From positions 62,001-126,000 of the forward strand of contig NZ_JARZHH010000015.1 in the NCBI RefSeq assembly GCF_029946515.1: a stretch of DNA of 64,000 nucleotides, in the 5' to 3' direction. The notes under the pieces are model-generated. The model worked only from the letters and a program-made list of their open reading frames with translations, was not told the origin of the DNA and made no database searches. Made by a program: the position numbers and the translations under genes. This document shows, in pieces, positions 44,242 through 52,499 of this stretch. Source of the stretch: Polyangium sp. 6x1. Lineage in GTDB: Bacteria > Myxococcota_A > Polyangia > Polyangiales > Polyangiaceae. Every line of letters starts with the position of its first letter. The stretch's first letter is position 1.

Positions 44242-45279
44242 ATGGAGTCGATTCCGGCCTGGATCCTCGCCCGCTATCGTGACCTCGACGGGAGGCCCCA
44301 CGCGCTCCACGGCGGGGGCCTCATCAACCGCACGTTCCTCGTCGAGGGGCGCAGCGGGAAGGTCATCGTGCAGCGGCTGCACCCGGTGTTCGCGGGGGTG
44401 GTGAACGAGGACATCGACGCCGTGACGGCGCACCTCGCGGAGAAGGGCCTCTTGACGCCGCGGCCTGTGCGCACCGATGACGGGGCGCTCTGGGTCGACG
44501 ACGAGGAGGGGCGGGCATGGCGCGCGCTCTCGTTCGTGGAGGGGCAGAGCCACGACCGCATCCCGAGCCCGAGCATCGCGCGCGAAGCGGGCCGCATGGT
44601 GGCGCGGTTTCACGCGGCCGTCGCGGATCTCGCGTACGACTACCGGCACGTGCGGGCCGGGGTGCACGACACGAAGAAGCACCTCGCCACGCTGGAAGCG
44701 GCGCTCGACGCGCACACGGCGCATCGGCTGTTCGGCGAGGTCGAGCCGCTCGCGCGGCGGCTGCTCGCCGAGGCCGAACGGCTCCCGGATCTCGCGCGGC
44801 TCCCGCTTCGGCACGTGCATGGAGATCTCAAAATATCGAATCTCCTGTTCCAGGGCGAACAGGCCGCATGTCTCGTGGATCTGGACACACTCGGCCGCAT
44901 GATCTGGCCCTTCGAGATGGGGGACGCGCTCCGCTCGTGGTGCAACCCGGCGGGCGAGGACGTGGCGCACGTGGCGCTCGACGCGGGCACGTTTGGCGCG
45001 GCGCTCGCGGGGTACGGCGAGGTCGCGCGCGGGGCGGGGCTCGTCTCGGCGGAGGAGGCGGGGGCGATCGTGGACGGGCTCGCGACGATATGCCTGGAGC
45101 TTTCGGCGCGGTTCCTCGCGGACGCGCTGCGCGAGGTGTACTTCGGCTTCGACGCGCGGCGATTCCCGGCGCGGGGCGAGCACAACCTGGTGCGCGGCAA
45201 GGGGCAACTGGCCCTCTTCGACAGCGTACAGGCACAGCGCACGGGGCTCGAGCACGCCGCGCGGCTCGCGCTGGGCTGA
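44242..45279 (+). CDS. Sugar/choline-kinase-like phosphotransferase (APH fold, NahK-like)
   Basis: 345 residues from ATG 44242 (a GTG at 44206 would add 12). The APH-fold motifs are intact: HVHGDLKISNLLF with catalytic D195 and N200, then LVDLDTLGR with the metal-binding Asp, and an N-terminal GGLINRTFLVEG nucleotide loop. The layout is close to N-acetylhexosamine 1-kinase, which phosphorylates sugars at C1; homoserine, choline or aminoglycoside kinases share the fold. No neighbour points to the substrate. Confidence 0.85.
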   Translation: MESIPAWILARYRDLDGRPHALHGGGLINRTFLVEGRSGKVIVQRLHPVFAGVVNEDIDAVTAHLAEKGLLTPRPVRTDDGALWVDDEEGRAWRALSFVEGQSHDRIPSPSIAREAGRMVARFHAAVADLAYDYRHVRAGVHDTKKHLATLEAALDAHTAHRLFGEVEPLARRLLAEAERLPDLARLPLRHVHGDLKISNLLFQGEQAACLVDLDTLGRMIWPFEMGDALRSWCNPAGEDVAHVALDAGTFGAALAGYGEVARGAGLVSAEEAGAIVDGLATICLELSARFLADALREVYFGFDARRFPARGEHNLVRGKGQLALFDSVQAQRTGLEHAARLALG

Positions 45280-45487
45280 GTCACGGACGCGGTTCGTCCC
45301 CCGGTAAAAAAATTGCCCAGCCTGCACTCGGCTCTTGCCGCGGGATCGAATCCATGATCGTTTGCCCCGCAATATTTGACCATCCACGGGCCCGACTCCC
45401 GGAAGTCTCGTCTCGTCTCTCGCCGCGTGAAGCGGCAGGGCGGGCGATATTGGCGACCGCGGCCCTCGAGGTGGCTTGGAGGGTATG
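45280..45487. promoter_or_regulatory. Intergenic region before the DUF4215 gene
   Basis: 208 bp. A run of seven A occurs near 45305 and a comparatively AT-rich patch around 45360-45385 (GCAATATTTGACC) that could be a promoter element. No repeat or hairpin stands out. Confidence 0.3.
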
Positions 45488-47605
45488 ATGATCAAACGAG
45501 GGTTCTTCGGGGTGTTGTGTGTCGGCGCGCTGCTCGGAGTGACGAGTATCGCCAACGCCGCGCCCATCACGCAAAACACCGATCCCAACACGGTCGATTA
45601 TGGGAACTCGGTGGCATGCGGCGGCGGCGGGGTCACGGCCGAGAATTCGTATTATCGCGTGTTCGATCTCTTCGGCCTCGGCATTCCGGCGAGCGGGATC
45701 CGCAGCGTGCAGTTCGGCGTCGACGAGTCGGCCGGCGGCCCGCAGGACGTCTTCATCAAGTTCTACACGCTCAACTCGACGATGGTGCAGGCGAACCTCG
45801 TCCCGTTTGGCCCGATCTACACCGTGACGGTCCCGGATCAGCAGGCGTCGCTGATCACCGTCCCCCTGAACCCGAACCTCTCCTTCGATACGCAGGACCA
45901 GATTGTCGTCGAGATCAACTCGCCAGACGGCGATGCGACCGGCACCGCCTTCTACATTGGCTCGAACGCGGCCGGGCAGTCGGCGCCGAGCTACATCCGT
46001 TCGGAGGCCTGCGCCGCGTTCGGCCTCGCCGAGATCACGGATCTCGCGGTAGCCGGCTTCGCGGACATGCACATCGTCATGACGCTCGATGTCGGCGCCT
46101 GCGGCGACGGGACGGCCGAGGCCGACGCGGGCGAGACGTGCGACGACGGCAACACGGACGACGGCGACGGCTGCGATTCGAACTGCACCGCGACGGCCTG
46201 CGGCAACGGCGTGAAGACGGCGGGCGAGGCCTGCGACGACGGCAACGAGGCGAGCGGCGACGGGTGTGACGTCAACTGCACCGTGACGGCCTGCGGCAAC
46301 AACGTGGTCACGGCGGGCGAGGTCTGCGACGACGGCAACGTCAGCGACGGCGACGGCTGCGATTCGAACTGCACCGTGACGGCCTGCGGCAACGGCGTCG
46401 TGACGGCCGGCGAGACGTGCGACGACGGCAACACCGTGAGCGGCGACGGCTGCGACGCGAACTGCAAGCCGACGGGCTGCGGCAACGGCTTCGTGACGGC
46501 GGGCGAGACCTGCGACGACGGCAACTCCGTGGACAACGACGGTTGCGATTCGAACTGCACGCCGACGGCGTGTGGCAACGGCGTGATGGCCGGGACCGAG
46601 ACCTGCGACGACGGCAACACGGCGAACGGCGACGGCTGCGACGCGAACTGCACGCCGACGGGCTGCGGCAACAACATCGTGACGGGCGGCGAGCTCTGCG
46701 ACGACGGCAACACCGTGGGCGGCGACGGCTGCGACGGCAACTGCCTCAACCCGGCCTGCGGCAACGGGTTCGTCGGCGTCGGCGAGACGTGCGACGACGG
46801 CAACGACACGAACGGCGACGGCTGCGACGTGAACTGCACGGCGACGGCCTGCGGCAACGGCGTGCTCACGGCCGGCGAGGTCTGCGAGGACGGCAATACG
46901 GTCGACGGCGACGGCTGCGATTCGAACTGCACGCCGAGCATCTGCGGCAACGGCATCACGACGGCGCCCGAGGAGTGCGACGACGGCAACACGGACGACG
47001 GCGACGGCTGCGATTCGAACTGCAAGCTGCCCGCCTGCGGCAATGCGATCGTCAACGAGGGCGAGGCCTGCGACGACGGCAACAAGAGCGACGGCGACGG
47101 CTGCGATTCGGACTGCTCGGTCACGGCGTGCGGAAACGGCATCCAGACGCTCGGCGAGGAGTGCGACGACGGCAACAACGTCGACGGCGACGGCTGCGAC
47201 GCGTCGTGCAAGTCGACGGGCTGCGGCAACGGCGTCGTGACGGACGGCGAGGACTGCGACGACGGCAACGACGTCGACGGCGACGGCTGCGATTCGAACT
47301 GCTCGGCGACGGCCTGCGGCAATGGCGTCGAGACCGAAGGCGAGCAGTGCGACGACGGCAACACGACGGCCGGCGACGGCTGCGACGCGAACTGCCGCGT
47401 GGAGTCGAACGGCGAAGGCGGCGCAGGCGGCGCGGGCGGCGGCGCGGGCGGCTCGGCGGGCTCCGGCACCGAGAACGTCGAGGGCGGCTGCGACTGCACC
47501 GTGGCGGGCGAGAGCGACGCGAAGACCTCGGTGGGCCTCTTCGGCGCGCTCTTCGCAGCCCTGCTCGTGCCCTTCCGGCGTCGTCGCCGGTCGGCGCGCG
47601 CCTGA
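45488..47605 (+). CDS. Secreted DUF4215 repeat protein with MYXO-CTERM tail
   Basis: 705 residues. ATG 45488 is best placed behind TTGGAGGG; ATG 45485 is too close. Signal peptide MIKRGFFGVLCVGALLG...NA. A beta domain (about 25-200) is followed by 14 tandem Cys-rich repeats of 31 residues, each of the form CGNG-x-TAGE-x-CDDGN-x-GDGCD-x-NC, typical DUF4215/MYXO repeats stabilised by disulphides and probably calcium. A Gly/Ser linker leads to a C-terminal GGCDC, a hydrophobic span and RRRRR, the MYXO-CTERM sorting signal that directs proteins to the surface after processing. Expected to be a surface-exposed adhesin or scaffold. An intrinsic terminator follows. Confidence 0.93.
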   Translation: MIKRGFFGVLCVGALLGVTSIANAAPITQNTDPNTVDYGNSVACGGGGVTAENSYYRVFDLFGLGIPASGIRSVQFGVDESAGGPQDVFIKFYTLNSTMVQANLVPFGPIYTVTVPDQQASLITVPLNPNLSFDTQDQIVVEINSPDGDATGTAFYIGSNAAGQSAPSYIRSEACAAFGLAEITDLAVAGFADMHIVMTLDVGACGDGTAEADAGETCDDGNTDDGDGCDSNCTATACGNGVKTAGEACDDGNEASGDGCDVNCTVTACGNNVVTAGEVCDDGNVSDGDGCDSNCTVTACGNGVVTAGETCDDGNTVSGDGCDANCKPTGCGNGFVTAGETCDDGNSVDNDGCDSNCTPTACGNGVMAGTETCDDGNTANGDGCDANCTPTGCGNNIVTGGELCDDGNTVGGDGCDGNCLNPACGNGFVGVGETCDDGNDTNGDGCDVNCTATACGNGVLTAGEVCEDGNTVDGDGCDSNCTPSICGNGITTAPEECDDGNTDDGDGCDSNCKLPACGNAIVNEGEACDDGNKSDGDGCDSDCSVTACGNGIQTLGEECDDGNNVDGDGCDASCKSTGCGNGVVTDGEDCDDGNDVDGDGCDSNCSATACGNGVETEGEQCDDGNTTAGDGCDANCRVESNGEGGAGGAGGGAGGSAGSGTENVEGGCDCTVAGESDAKTSVGLFGALFAALLVPFRRRRRSARA
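46100..47398 (+). repeat. Fourteen 93-bp tandem repeats
   Basis: Each unit encodes a 31-residue Cys-rich DUF4215 repeat. Copies share long identical stretches such as the codons for CDDGN and GDGCD, so recombination could change copy number. Confidence 0.93.
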
Positions 47606-47690
47606 TCCTCACGGGGCGACTCCCTCACCCCAACCCCTCTGTTCCCGCTTGGGGGCTACGCTCGGACAAGCCGAGCTACGCCCCCAAACC

Positions 47691-47717
47691 CCCCTCTCGG
47701 GAGAGGGGCTTTTTTTT
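47691..47717 (+). terminator. Intrinsic terminator of the DUF4215 gene
   Basis: Perfect stem CCCCTCTC/GAGAGGGG followed by C and eight T (47710-47717), the clearest Rho-independent terminator in the window. It is 86 bp after the stop at 47605. Just upstream lies a second, imperfect hairpin (GGGGGCTACGCTCGG against CCGAGCTACGCCCCC, 47651-47685). Confidence 0.92.
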
Positions 47718-47845
47718 GCTCTCATCCAAAATTGCGACCATTGCGGAAGTCGGTGCGTCTTTGCGAAAAGCATGGACGTCGTCGTCGGCGCCGGGCTATC
47801 TTTGCGTGCACGCGCGCTCCTTGCCGTGATGAAAGCGAGATTCCC

Positions 47846-48910
47846 ATGAGAATGCTTCTTCCCGTGGTCGCCATTTCTTTGGCAATGGTCGGTTGTTCGA
47901 GCTCCGGCAACGTCGATCTCGGGGCTGGGCCCGGGGGGACGGGCGGGAGCGGGGGGAGCGGCGGCAGCAGCAGCAACAGCGGGAGCGGCGGGAGCGGCGG
48001 CAGCGGGCCCGCGACGACGTCGTATACCGTGACGTTCGACCCCGTGAAGGTCGCCGCAGGGACGGAGCGGACGCAATGCGTGGTGAAGGCGCTCGGCAAT
48101 GACGAGCTCGTGCGGATCCACCAGATTCAAAACGTGCTGCCGAACGGCTCGCATCACCTCATCGTGTACCGGACGAACGACACGGAGGAGCAACTCGCGC
48201 CGTTCGATTGTCAGCCGTTCGCCGACACGCTCGACCCGACGAAGGGCGCGCCGGTGATGATCACACAGAAACACGAGGACACGCTGACACTGCCGGACGG
48301 CGTCGCATTCACGATGCAGCCGAAGCAAATGGTGCGGCTGGAGATGCATTACCTCAACGCATCGCTCGAGGAGATCGAGGTGTCGGCGACGTCGACGTTC
48401 TACACGATGAAAGAGGCGGACTTCAAAGACGAGGCCGATTTCCTCTTCATCGGCAACCCCGACATCAAGATCGCGCCGCATACGTCGGCGTCGCTCGGGC
48501 CGACGTTCATGGCACTGCCGTCGGACCTCGCCGGCTCGAAGTTCTTCGGAATCACGGGCCACACGCACCAGTGGGGCAAGAACGTGACCGTGTCGTGGGC
48601 CCCGTCGAAGGCCGGGGCAGATACCTCGGTGTACAAGGTGGATGGCTGGCTCTGGAGCGAGCCGCCGACGGTGTATCACGACCCGCCGTTCGAGGTCCCG
48701 GAGGGCGGGGGCTTCCGGTTCACATGCTCGTGGGACAACCAGAGCAACCAGGAGGTGGGCTTCGGCGAGTCGGCAAACGACGAGATGTGCTTCTTCTGGG
48801 CCTACTACTACCCGAGCAAAGGCTCGCGGGTCTGCGCACACACGGACCAGGTAGGCGGCGGGCTCGACATATGCTGCCCAGGCAGTCAGCTCTGCGGGCT
48901 TCTGTTCTGA
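47846..48910 (+). CDS. Lipoprotein with copper type II ascorbate-dependent monooxygenase (PHM-like) fold
   Basis: 354 residues. Signal with lipobox AMVGC and a Gly/Ser linker to about residue 62. The body carries every copper ligand of peptidylglycine alpha-hydroxylating monooxygenase: H103-H104 in GSHHLIVY and H168 in EMHYLN (first copper), H239 and H241 in GHTHQWG and M314 in DEMCFFW (second copper). The spacing of the sites is within a few residues of the animal enzyme. Cysteines near the C-terminus (RVCAHTDQ, DICCPGSQLC) are probably disulphides. It would hydroxylate a C-H bond with O2 and a reductant outside the cytoplasm; the substrate is unknown. Confidence 0.85.
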   Translation: MRMLLPVVAISLAMVGCSSSGNVDLGAGPGGTGGSGGSGGSSSNSGSGGSGGSGPATTSYTVTFDPVKVAAGTERTQCVVKALGNDELVRIHQIQNVLPNGSHHLIVYRTNDTEEQLAPFDCQPFADTLDPTKGAPVMITQKHEDTLTLPDGVAFTMQPKQMVRLEMHYLNASLEEIEVSATSTFYTMKEADFKDEADFLFIGNPDIKIAPHTSASLGPTFMALPSDLAGSKFFGITGHTHQWGKNVTVSWAPSKAGADTSVYKVDGWLWSEPPTVYHDPPFEVPEGGGFRFTCSWDNQSNQEVGFGESANDEMCFFWAYYYPSKGSRVCAHTDQVGGGLDICCPGSQLCGLLF

Positions 48911-48922
48911 GGGCGCCTCGCT

Positions 48923-49333
48923 GGGGCGTTGCCCCAGGCCCCACCAGGGGCTGTCCGCCCCTGGACCCGGACCAGCGCCCGCGCTGGACTGAGGGTCGAT
49001 GAACTGCGCAATGCGCAGTTCATCGAACAGCCGGGTTCAAGACCAGCGACGTCCCTGCCAACCAAGACAGCAGCGCTGACGGTTCTATCGGCAGCGCGGT
49101 CCCACCGGCCTGTGGGAAGAACTGCGTAATGCGCAGTTCATCGAACGGCCGGGTCAAGACCAGCGACGACCCTGCCAGCCAAGACGGCAGCGCTGACGGT
49201 TCAACCGGCAGCGCGGTCCCACCGGCCTGTGGGAAGAACTGCGCGTAGCGCAGTTCTTCCCCAAAAGGTCCAGGGCTGGCCCTGGTTCGGGTCGAGGGGC
49301 GAACAGCCCCCGCGGGGCCCGGGGCAGAGCCCC
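48923..49333. repeat. Long inverted repeat enclosing 117-118-bp tandem units
   Basis: The gene-free stretch between the copper-enzyme and M2-peptidase genes is highly structured. The left arm (48923 to about 49021) and right arm (about 49236 to 49333) are imperfect inverted copies of roughly 100 bp; both contain GGGGC-x-TGCCCC, GGGGCTGT-x-CGCCCCT and the palindrome GAACTGCGC-ATGCGCAGTTC type core. Inside are two full copies plus the start of a third of a 117-118-bp direct repeat beginning at about 49001, 49119 and 49236, each opening with the AACTGCG dyad. There is no ORF. It resembles the GC-rich intergenic elements common in large-genome proteobacteria. Confidence 0.85.
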
Positions 49334-49356
49334 GGCTCGGCGGCTCCTTCAGGCCC

Positions 49357-51246
49357 TCACCAGCCGCAGGTCTCGCCCTTGCTCTCCTCGCGGATGAACT
49401 TCCGCAGGGGCTCGAAATATTCGAGGATTGCGCTCGCGTCGCCTTGCGTCTCGCCGGAGATTGCCTTCATCGCCTCCGGCCAGGGCTTGCTCGCGCCCAT
49501 CGCCAGCATGGCCTTCAGCTTGTCGCCGGCCGCCTTGTTGCCGTAAATCGAGCAGGTGTGCAGCGGGCCCGTGTGCCCGGCTGCCTTGCAGAGCGCGCGG
49601 TGGAACTGGAACTGGTAGATGTGCGCCAGGAAGTAGCGCGTGTAGGGCGTCCCGCCGGGGACGTGGAACTTCGCGCCGGGGTCGAAATCCTTTTCGCTGC
49701 GCGGGACCGGGGCCGCGACGCCCTGGTATTTTTGACGCAACACCCACCAGGCCTCGTTGTACTTGTCCGGCGCCGTCTTGCCCGCGAAGACGTCCCAGCG
49801 CCATTGATCGATGAGCTTGCCGAACGGCAGGAATGCGATCTTCGCGAGCGCCTGCTTCATCAGGAAGTTCGTCTCGGCCTTCGGGTTCTCGGGCGCGTCC
49901 TTGAGCAGGCCGATCGTCTTCAGATAGCCCGGCGTCACGCTCAGCGCGATCGTGTCGCCGATGCCCTCGTGGAAGCCGTCGTTCGCCCCCGCCTGGAAGA
50001 GGACCGGGAGCGTGTGGTAGTAGGCGTAATAATAGTCGTGCCCGAGCTCGTGGTGGATCGTGATGAAATCCTCCTCCTTTGGCTCGATGCACATCTTGAT
50101 GCGGATGTCGCCGCCGTAGGTGACGTCCCAGGCGCTCGCGTGGCAGACGACCTCGCGGTCGCGCGGGCGGACGAACATGGAGCGCTCCCAGAATGTCTTC
50201 GGCAGCGGGTCGAGGCCGAGCGAGGTGAAGAACCGCTCGCCCATCTTGACCATTTCAATGGGGGCGACCTTCTTGTCGACGAGCGCCTTCGAGACGTCGA
50301 GCGAGGCCTCCGTCGGATACGGCGTGACGAGGTCGTAGAGGTTCGACCAGTCCTGCGCCCACATGTTGCCGAGCAGGTGCGCAGGGATCGGGGCCTTGTC
50401 GCCGATCTTGTCCTTGCCGTAGAGCTTGCGGAGCTTCGAGCGGACGAGGCAATGCAGCTCGTCGTAGAGCGGCTTGACCTGGTTCCAGAGCCGCTCGGTG
50501 TCGGCCTCGAACGCCTCGGGCGTCATGTCGTAGCCCGCGCGCCAGAGCGCGCCCATGTCCGAGAACCCAATCGAGCGCGCGCCCTCGTTGCCGAGCTCCA
50601 CATAACGCGTGTACCGTTCGCGGATCGGCGGCGCGATCGAATGCCAGCCCGTCCAGGCGTCGAGCAGCTCGTCGTATTTGCGGCTCTTCGCCATGATGTT
50701 CGAGAGCTCGTCGAGGTTCTCGCATTTGCCTTCGAGCCGCGGCGGGCAATACTTGCCCTTGCCGTAATCGGCCTCCATCGAGACGGCGATCTGCGCGAGC
50801 TCGGCGCGCTTCTTCGGGTCCGGAGGCGCGGGCAGCGTGCTCGAGATCTTGATGAGCTTGAGCTGGCGCGCGACGGGCTCGGGCAGCGTCATGCCGTCGA
50901 AGCGCGTGGCGCCCGTGATCGCCGTGCCGAGGTATTCCATGTTGGCTTCCTCGGCCGCCGCCGAGAGCGCCGTCGTATCGTCCGTGATGTACGTCTTGTT
51001 CACCCAGGACGCGCGCGCCGAGGCGGTCCAGAGCTTCTTGAGCTCGTCGTTGACACGGAGGGTGAACCCGTGCGCCTCCTCGGCCGTGGGGGGCTTGGCC
51101 GCGGGCGCCTGGGATTGCCCCGGCGCGGGCGTCGCCGAGGCCGTCGTCGCCGTGGGCGGGGGCGGCTCGGTGTTACACGCGACGACGGCGGCGGCGAGCG
51201 CGAGCGGGGCGGCGAGGGCGAGCGAGGCGTAGGGGCGTTGTTTCAT
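49357..51246 (-). CDS. ACE-like zinc peptidyl-dipeptidase (family M2) lipoprotein
   Basis: 629 residues. The signal ends at lipobox VVAC. After a Pro/Ala/Thr linker (about 24-55) the rest is the all-helical M2 fold. Zinc site: H399-E400-x-x-H403 in IHHELGHDYY and third ligand E427 in GFHEGIGD, with a 28-residue spacing identical to that of angiotensin-converting enzyme. The substrate-side residues in YYHTLPVLF and the chloride-type region RYFLAHIYQFQFH are also recognisable. It removes C-terminal dipeptides from peptides in the periplasm or at the surface. Bacterial homologues are scattered; a role in peptide scavenging from prey is inference. Confidence 0.94.
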   Translation of the reverse strand: MKQRPYASLALAAPLALAAAVVACNTEPPPPTATTASATPAPGQSQAPAAKPPTAEEAHGFTLRVNDELKKLWTASARASWVNKTYITDDTTALSAAAEEANMEYLGTAITGATRFDGMTLPEPVARQLKLIKISSTLPAPPDPKKRAELAQIAVSMEADYGKGKYCPPRLEGKCENLDELSNIMAKSRKYDELLDAWTGWHSIAPPIRERYTRYVELGNEGARSIGFSDMGALWRAGYDMTPEAFEADTERLWNQVKPLYDELHCLVRSKLRKLYGKDKIGDKAPIPAHLLGNMWAQDWSNLYDLVTPYPTEASLDVSKALVDKKVAPIEMVKMGERFFTSLGLDPLPKTFWERSMFVRPRDREVVCHASAWDVTYGGDIRIKMCIEPKEEDFITIHHELGHDYYYAYYHTLPVLFQAGANDGFHEGIGDTIALSVTPGYLKTIGLLKDAPENPKAETNFLMKQALAKIAFLPFGKLIDQWRWDVFAGKTAPDKYNEAWWVLRQKYQGVAAPVPRSEKDFDPGAKFHVPGGTPYTRYFLAHIYQFQFHRALCKAAGHTGPLHTCSIYGNKAAGDKLKAMLAMGASKPWPEAMKAISGETQGDASAILEYFEPLRKFIREESKGETCGW

Positions 51247-51285
51247 GAACCGGGCTCCGAGGTTTTGCCCGGTATAATCCGGAAA

Positions 51286-51975
51286 CTAGGCGTCCGGGAA
51301 GAGCATTGCGCACACGCCCGGCGAAAGAAGATTGTCGCAGACGAACGTGGCGCCGGCCTCGCGCAGGTCTCCCGCGACGAACCTGCCGGTGGCGACCGCG
51401 AGTGACTCGGCGCCGATGGCGCGGGCTGCCGCGATGTCCTTGGGCGTGTCGCCGATGACGACGATGCGGCAATCGCCCGGCTCCTTGCCGAGCCGCTCGG
51501 CGCCGCGCCGGGCGCCGGCATGCAGGAGCGACGCGCGTTCCTCGTGGTCGCAGCCGAAGCCGCCGAAGGAGAAACGATCGAAGAGGCGCACGCGGTCGAG
51601 CTTGATGCGGGCGCCGTCCCGGACATTGCCTGTGCCGAGGCCGAGCGCAATGTGGGGATGTTTGGCGGCGCGATCGAGGACGACGTCGACGCCGGGGTGG
51701 GTGATGTACCCCGTGGAGGCCGCGACCTCGGCGACGAGCGCGTCGAGGTAGGCGGCGAGGACACGGTCGATCGAGGGGTCGTCGGCGATCGCGCCGAGGC
51801 CTTCGAGGCCGCGGCGGACGATGGCGCGATCGGTCATGCCATCGAACGAGAAGAACGAGCACGCGTCGGCGCGGCCGGTGACGTGCGCGAAGGCGCGCTC
51901 CATGGAGCGGCGGCCCGCGCCGCCGGTGTCGATGAGGGTGCCGTCGATGTCGAACAGGAGGACGGTGGGGAGCAC
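51286..51975 (-). CDS. HAD-family phosphatase (phosphoglycolate-phosphatase-like)
   Basis: 229 residues. Motif I FDIDGTLIDT with nucleophile D9 and acid D11, cap insertion (about 20-85), motif II around LGLGTGN, and motif III/IV IVVIGDTPKDIAAARA. This is a small-molecule phosphatase of the Gph/PGMB branch; substrate unknown. Start MLPTVLLFD is the only reasonable one. Divergent side faces the 43-bp repeat array. Confidence 0.9.
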   Translation of the reverse strand: MLPTVLLFDIDGTLIDTGGAGRRSMERAFAHVTGRADACSFFSFDGMTDRAIVRRGLEGLGAIADDPSIDRVLAAYLDALVAEVAASTGYITHPGVDVVLDRAAKHPHIALGLGTGNVRDGARIKLDRVRLFDRFSFGGFGCDHEERASLLHAGARRGAERLGKEPGDCRIVVIGDTPKDIAAARAIGAESLAVATGRFVAGDLREAGATFVCDNLLSPGVCAMLFPDA

Positions 51976-52050
51976 GCGCGCAGTATGTCAGAGGCGGGGA
52001 GGCGCGCTCGCCGTGGCGTGTGGTCGGCTGCTCGGAAAGAAGGCGCGGGG

Positions 52051-52430
52051 AGGAAGGCGACCACGCGGTTGCCTGATCGACATGTCGTCGGGGAGGAAGG
52101 CGACCACGCGGATGCCTGATCGACATGTCGTCGGGGAGGAAGGCGACCACGCGGTTGCCTGAACGACATGTCGTCGGGGAGGAAGGCGACCACGCGGTTG
52201 CCTGAACGACATGTCGTCGGGGAGGAAGGCGACCACGCCGATGCCTGATCGACATGTCGTCGGGGAGGAAGGCGACCACGCGGTTGCCTGATCGACATGT
52301 CGTCGGGGAGGAAGGCGACCACGCCGATGCCTGATCGACATGGCGTCAGGGAGGAAGGCGACCACGCCGATGCCTGATCGACATGGCGTCAGGGAGGAAG
52401 GCGACCACGCCGATGCCTGATCGACAGTGC
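52051..52430. repeat. Nine tandem 43-bp repeats with an internal palindrome
   Basis: Units begin at 52051, 52094, 52137, 52180, 52223, 52266, 52309, 52352 and 52395, exactly 43 bp apart. Each contains GGAAGGCGACCACG, a variable position pair (GCGGTTG, GCGGATG or CCGATG) and TGCCTGATCGACATGTCG; the 10-bp palindrome CGACATGTCG is perfect in the first six units and changes to CGACATGGCG or CGACAGTGCG in the last three. 43 is not a multiple of three, so reading frames through it are chance. The period is about four helical turns, placing the sites on one face of the DNA. No unique spacers, so not CRISPR. Confidence 0.93.
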
Positions 52431-52446
52431 GTGGGGATGAGAGCCC

Positions 52447-52475
52447 CCTCCCTCTCCGCCGCGCGGAGAGGGAGG
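52447..52475. terminator. Strong hairpin downstream of the TolB-like gene
   Basis: Perfect 13-bp stem CCTCCCTCTCCGC / GCGGAGAGGGAGG with a 3-nt loop, between the 43-bp array and the stop of the TolB-like gene at 52500. No T tract follows on the minus strand, so it would be an I-shaped terminator or an mRNA-stability element. Confidence 0.6.
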
Positions 52476-52499
52476 AAGGGGGAGGGTGAGGTCAGGAGG

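Noticed and set aside
46417-47829. Arg-rich plus-strand ORF and the minus-strand Ser/Pro ORF over the DUF4215 repeats
   Set aside because: Alternative frames of a 93-bp repeat always stay open because the repeat length is divisible by three; only the frame with signal peptide, Cys pattern and MYXO-CTERM is real.
48923-49333. Insertion sequence or transposon with coding capacity
   Set aside because: Long inverted arms exist, but there is no ORF for a transposase and no clear target duplication; called a repeat element instead.
52051-52365. Repeat proteins translated from the 43-bp array
   Set aside because: 43 is not divisible by three, so frames only stay open by chance of stop-poor sequence and rotate every unit; no ribosome site.
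52051-52430. CRISPR array
   Set aside because: 43-bp units are directly tandem with no unique spacers between repeats, and no cas gene is in the window.
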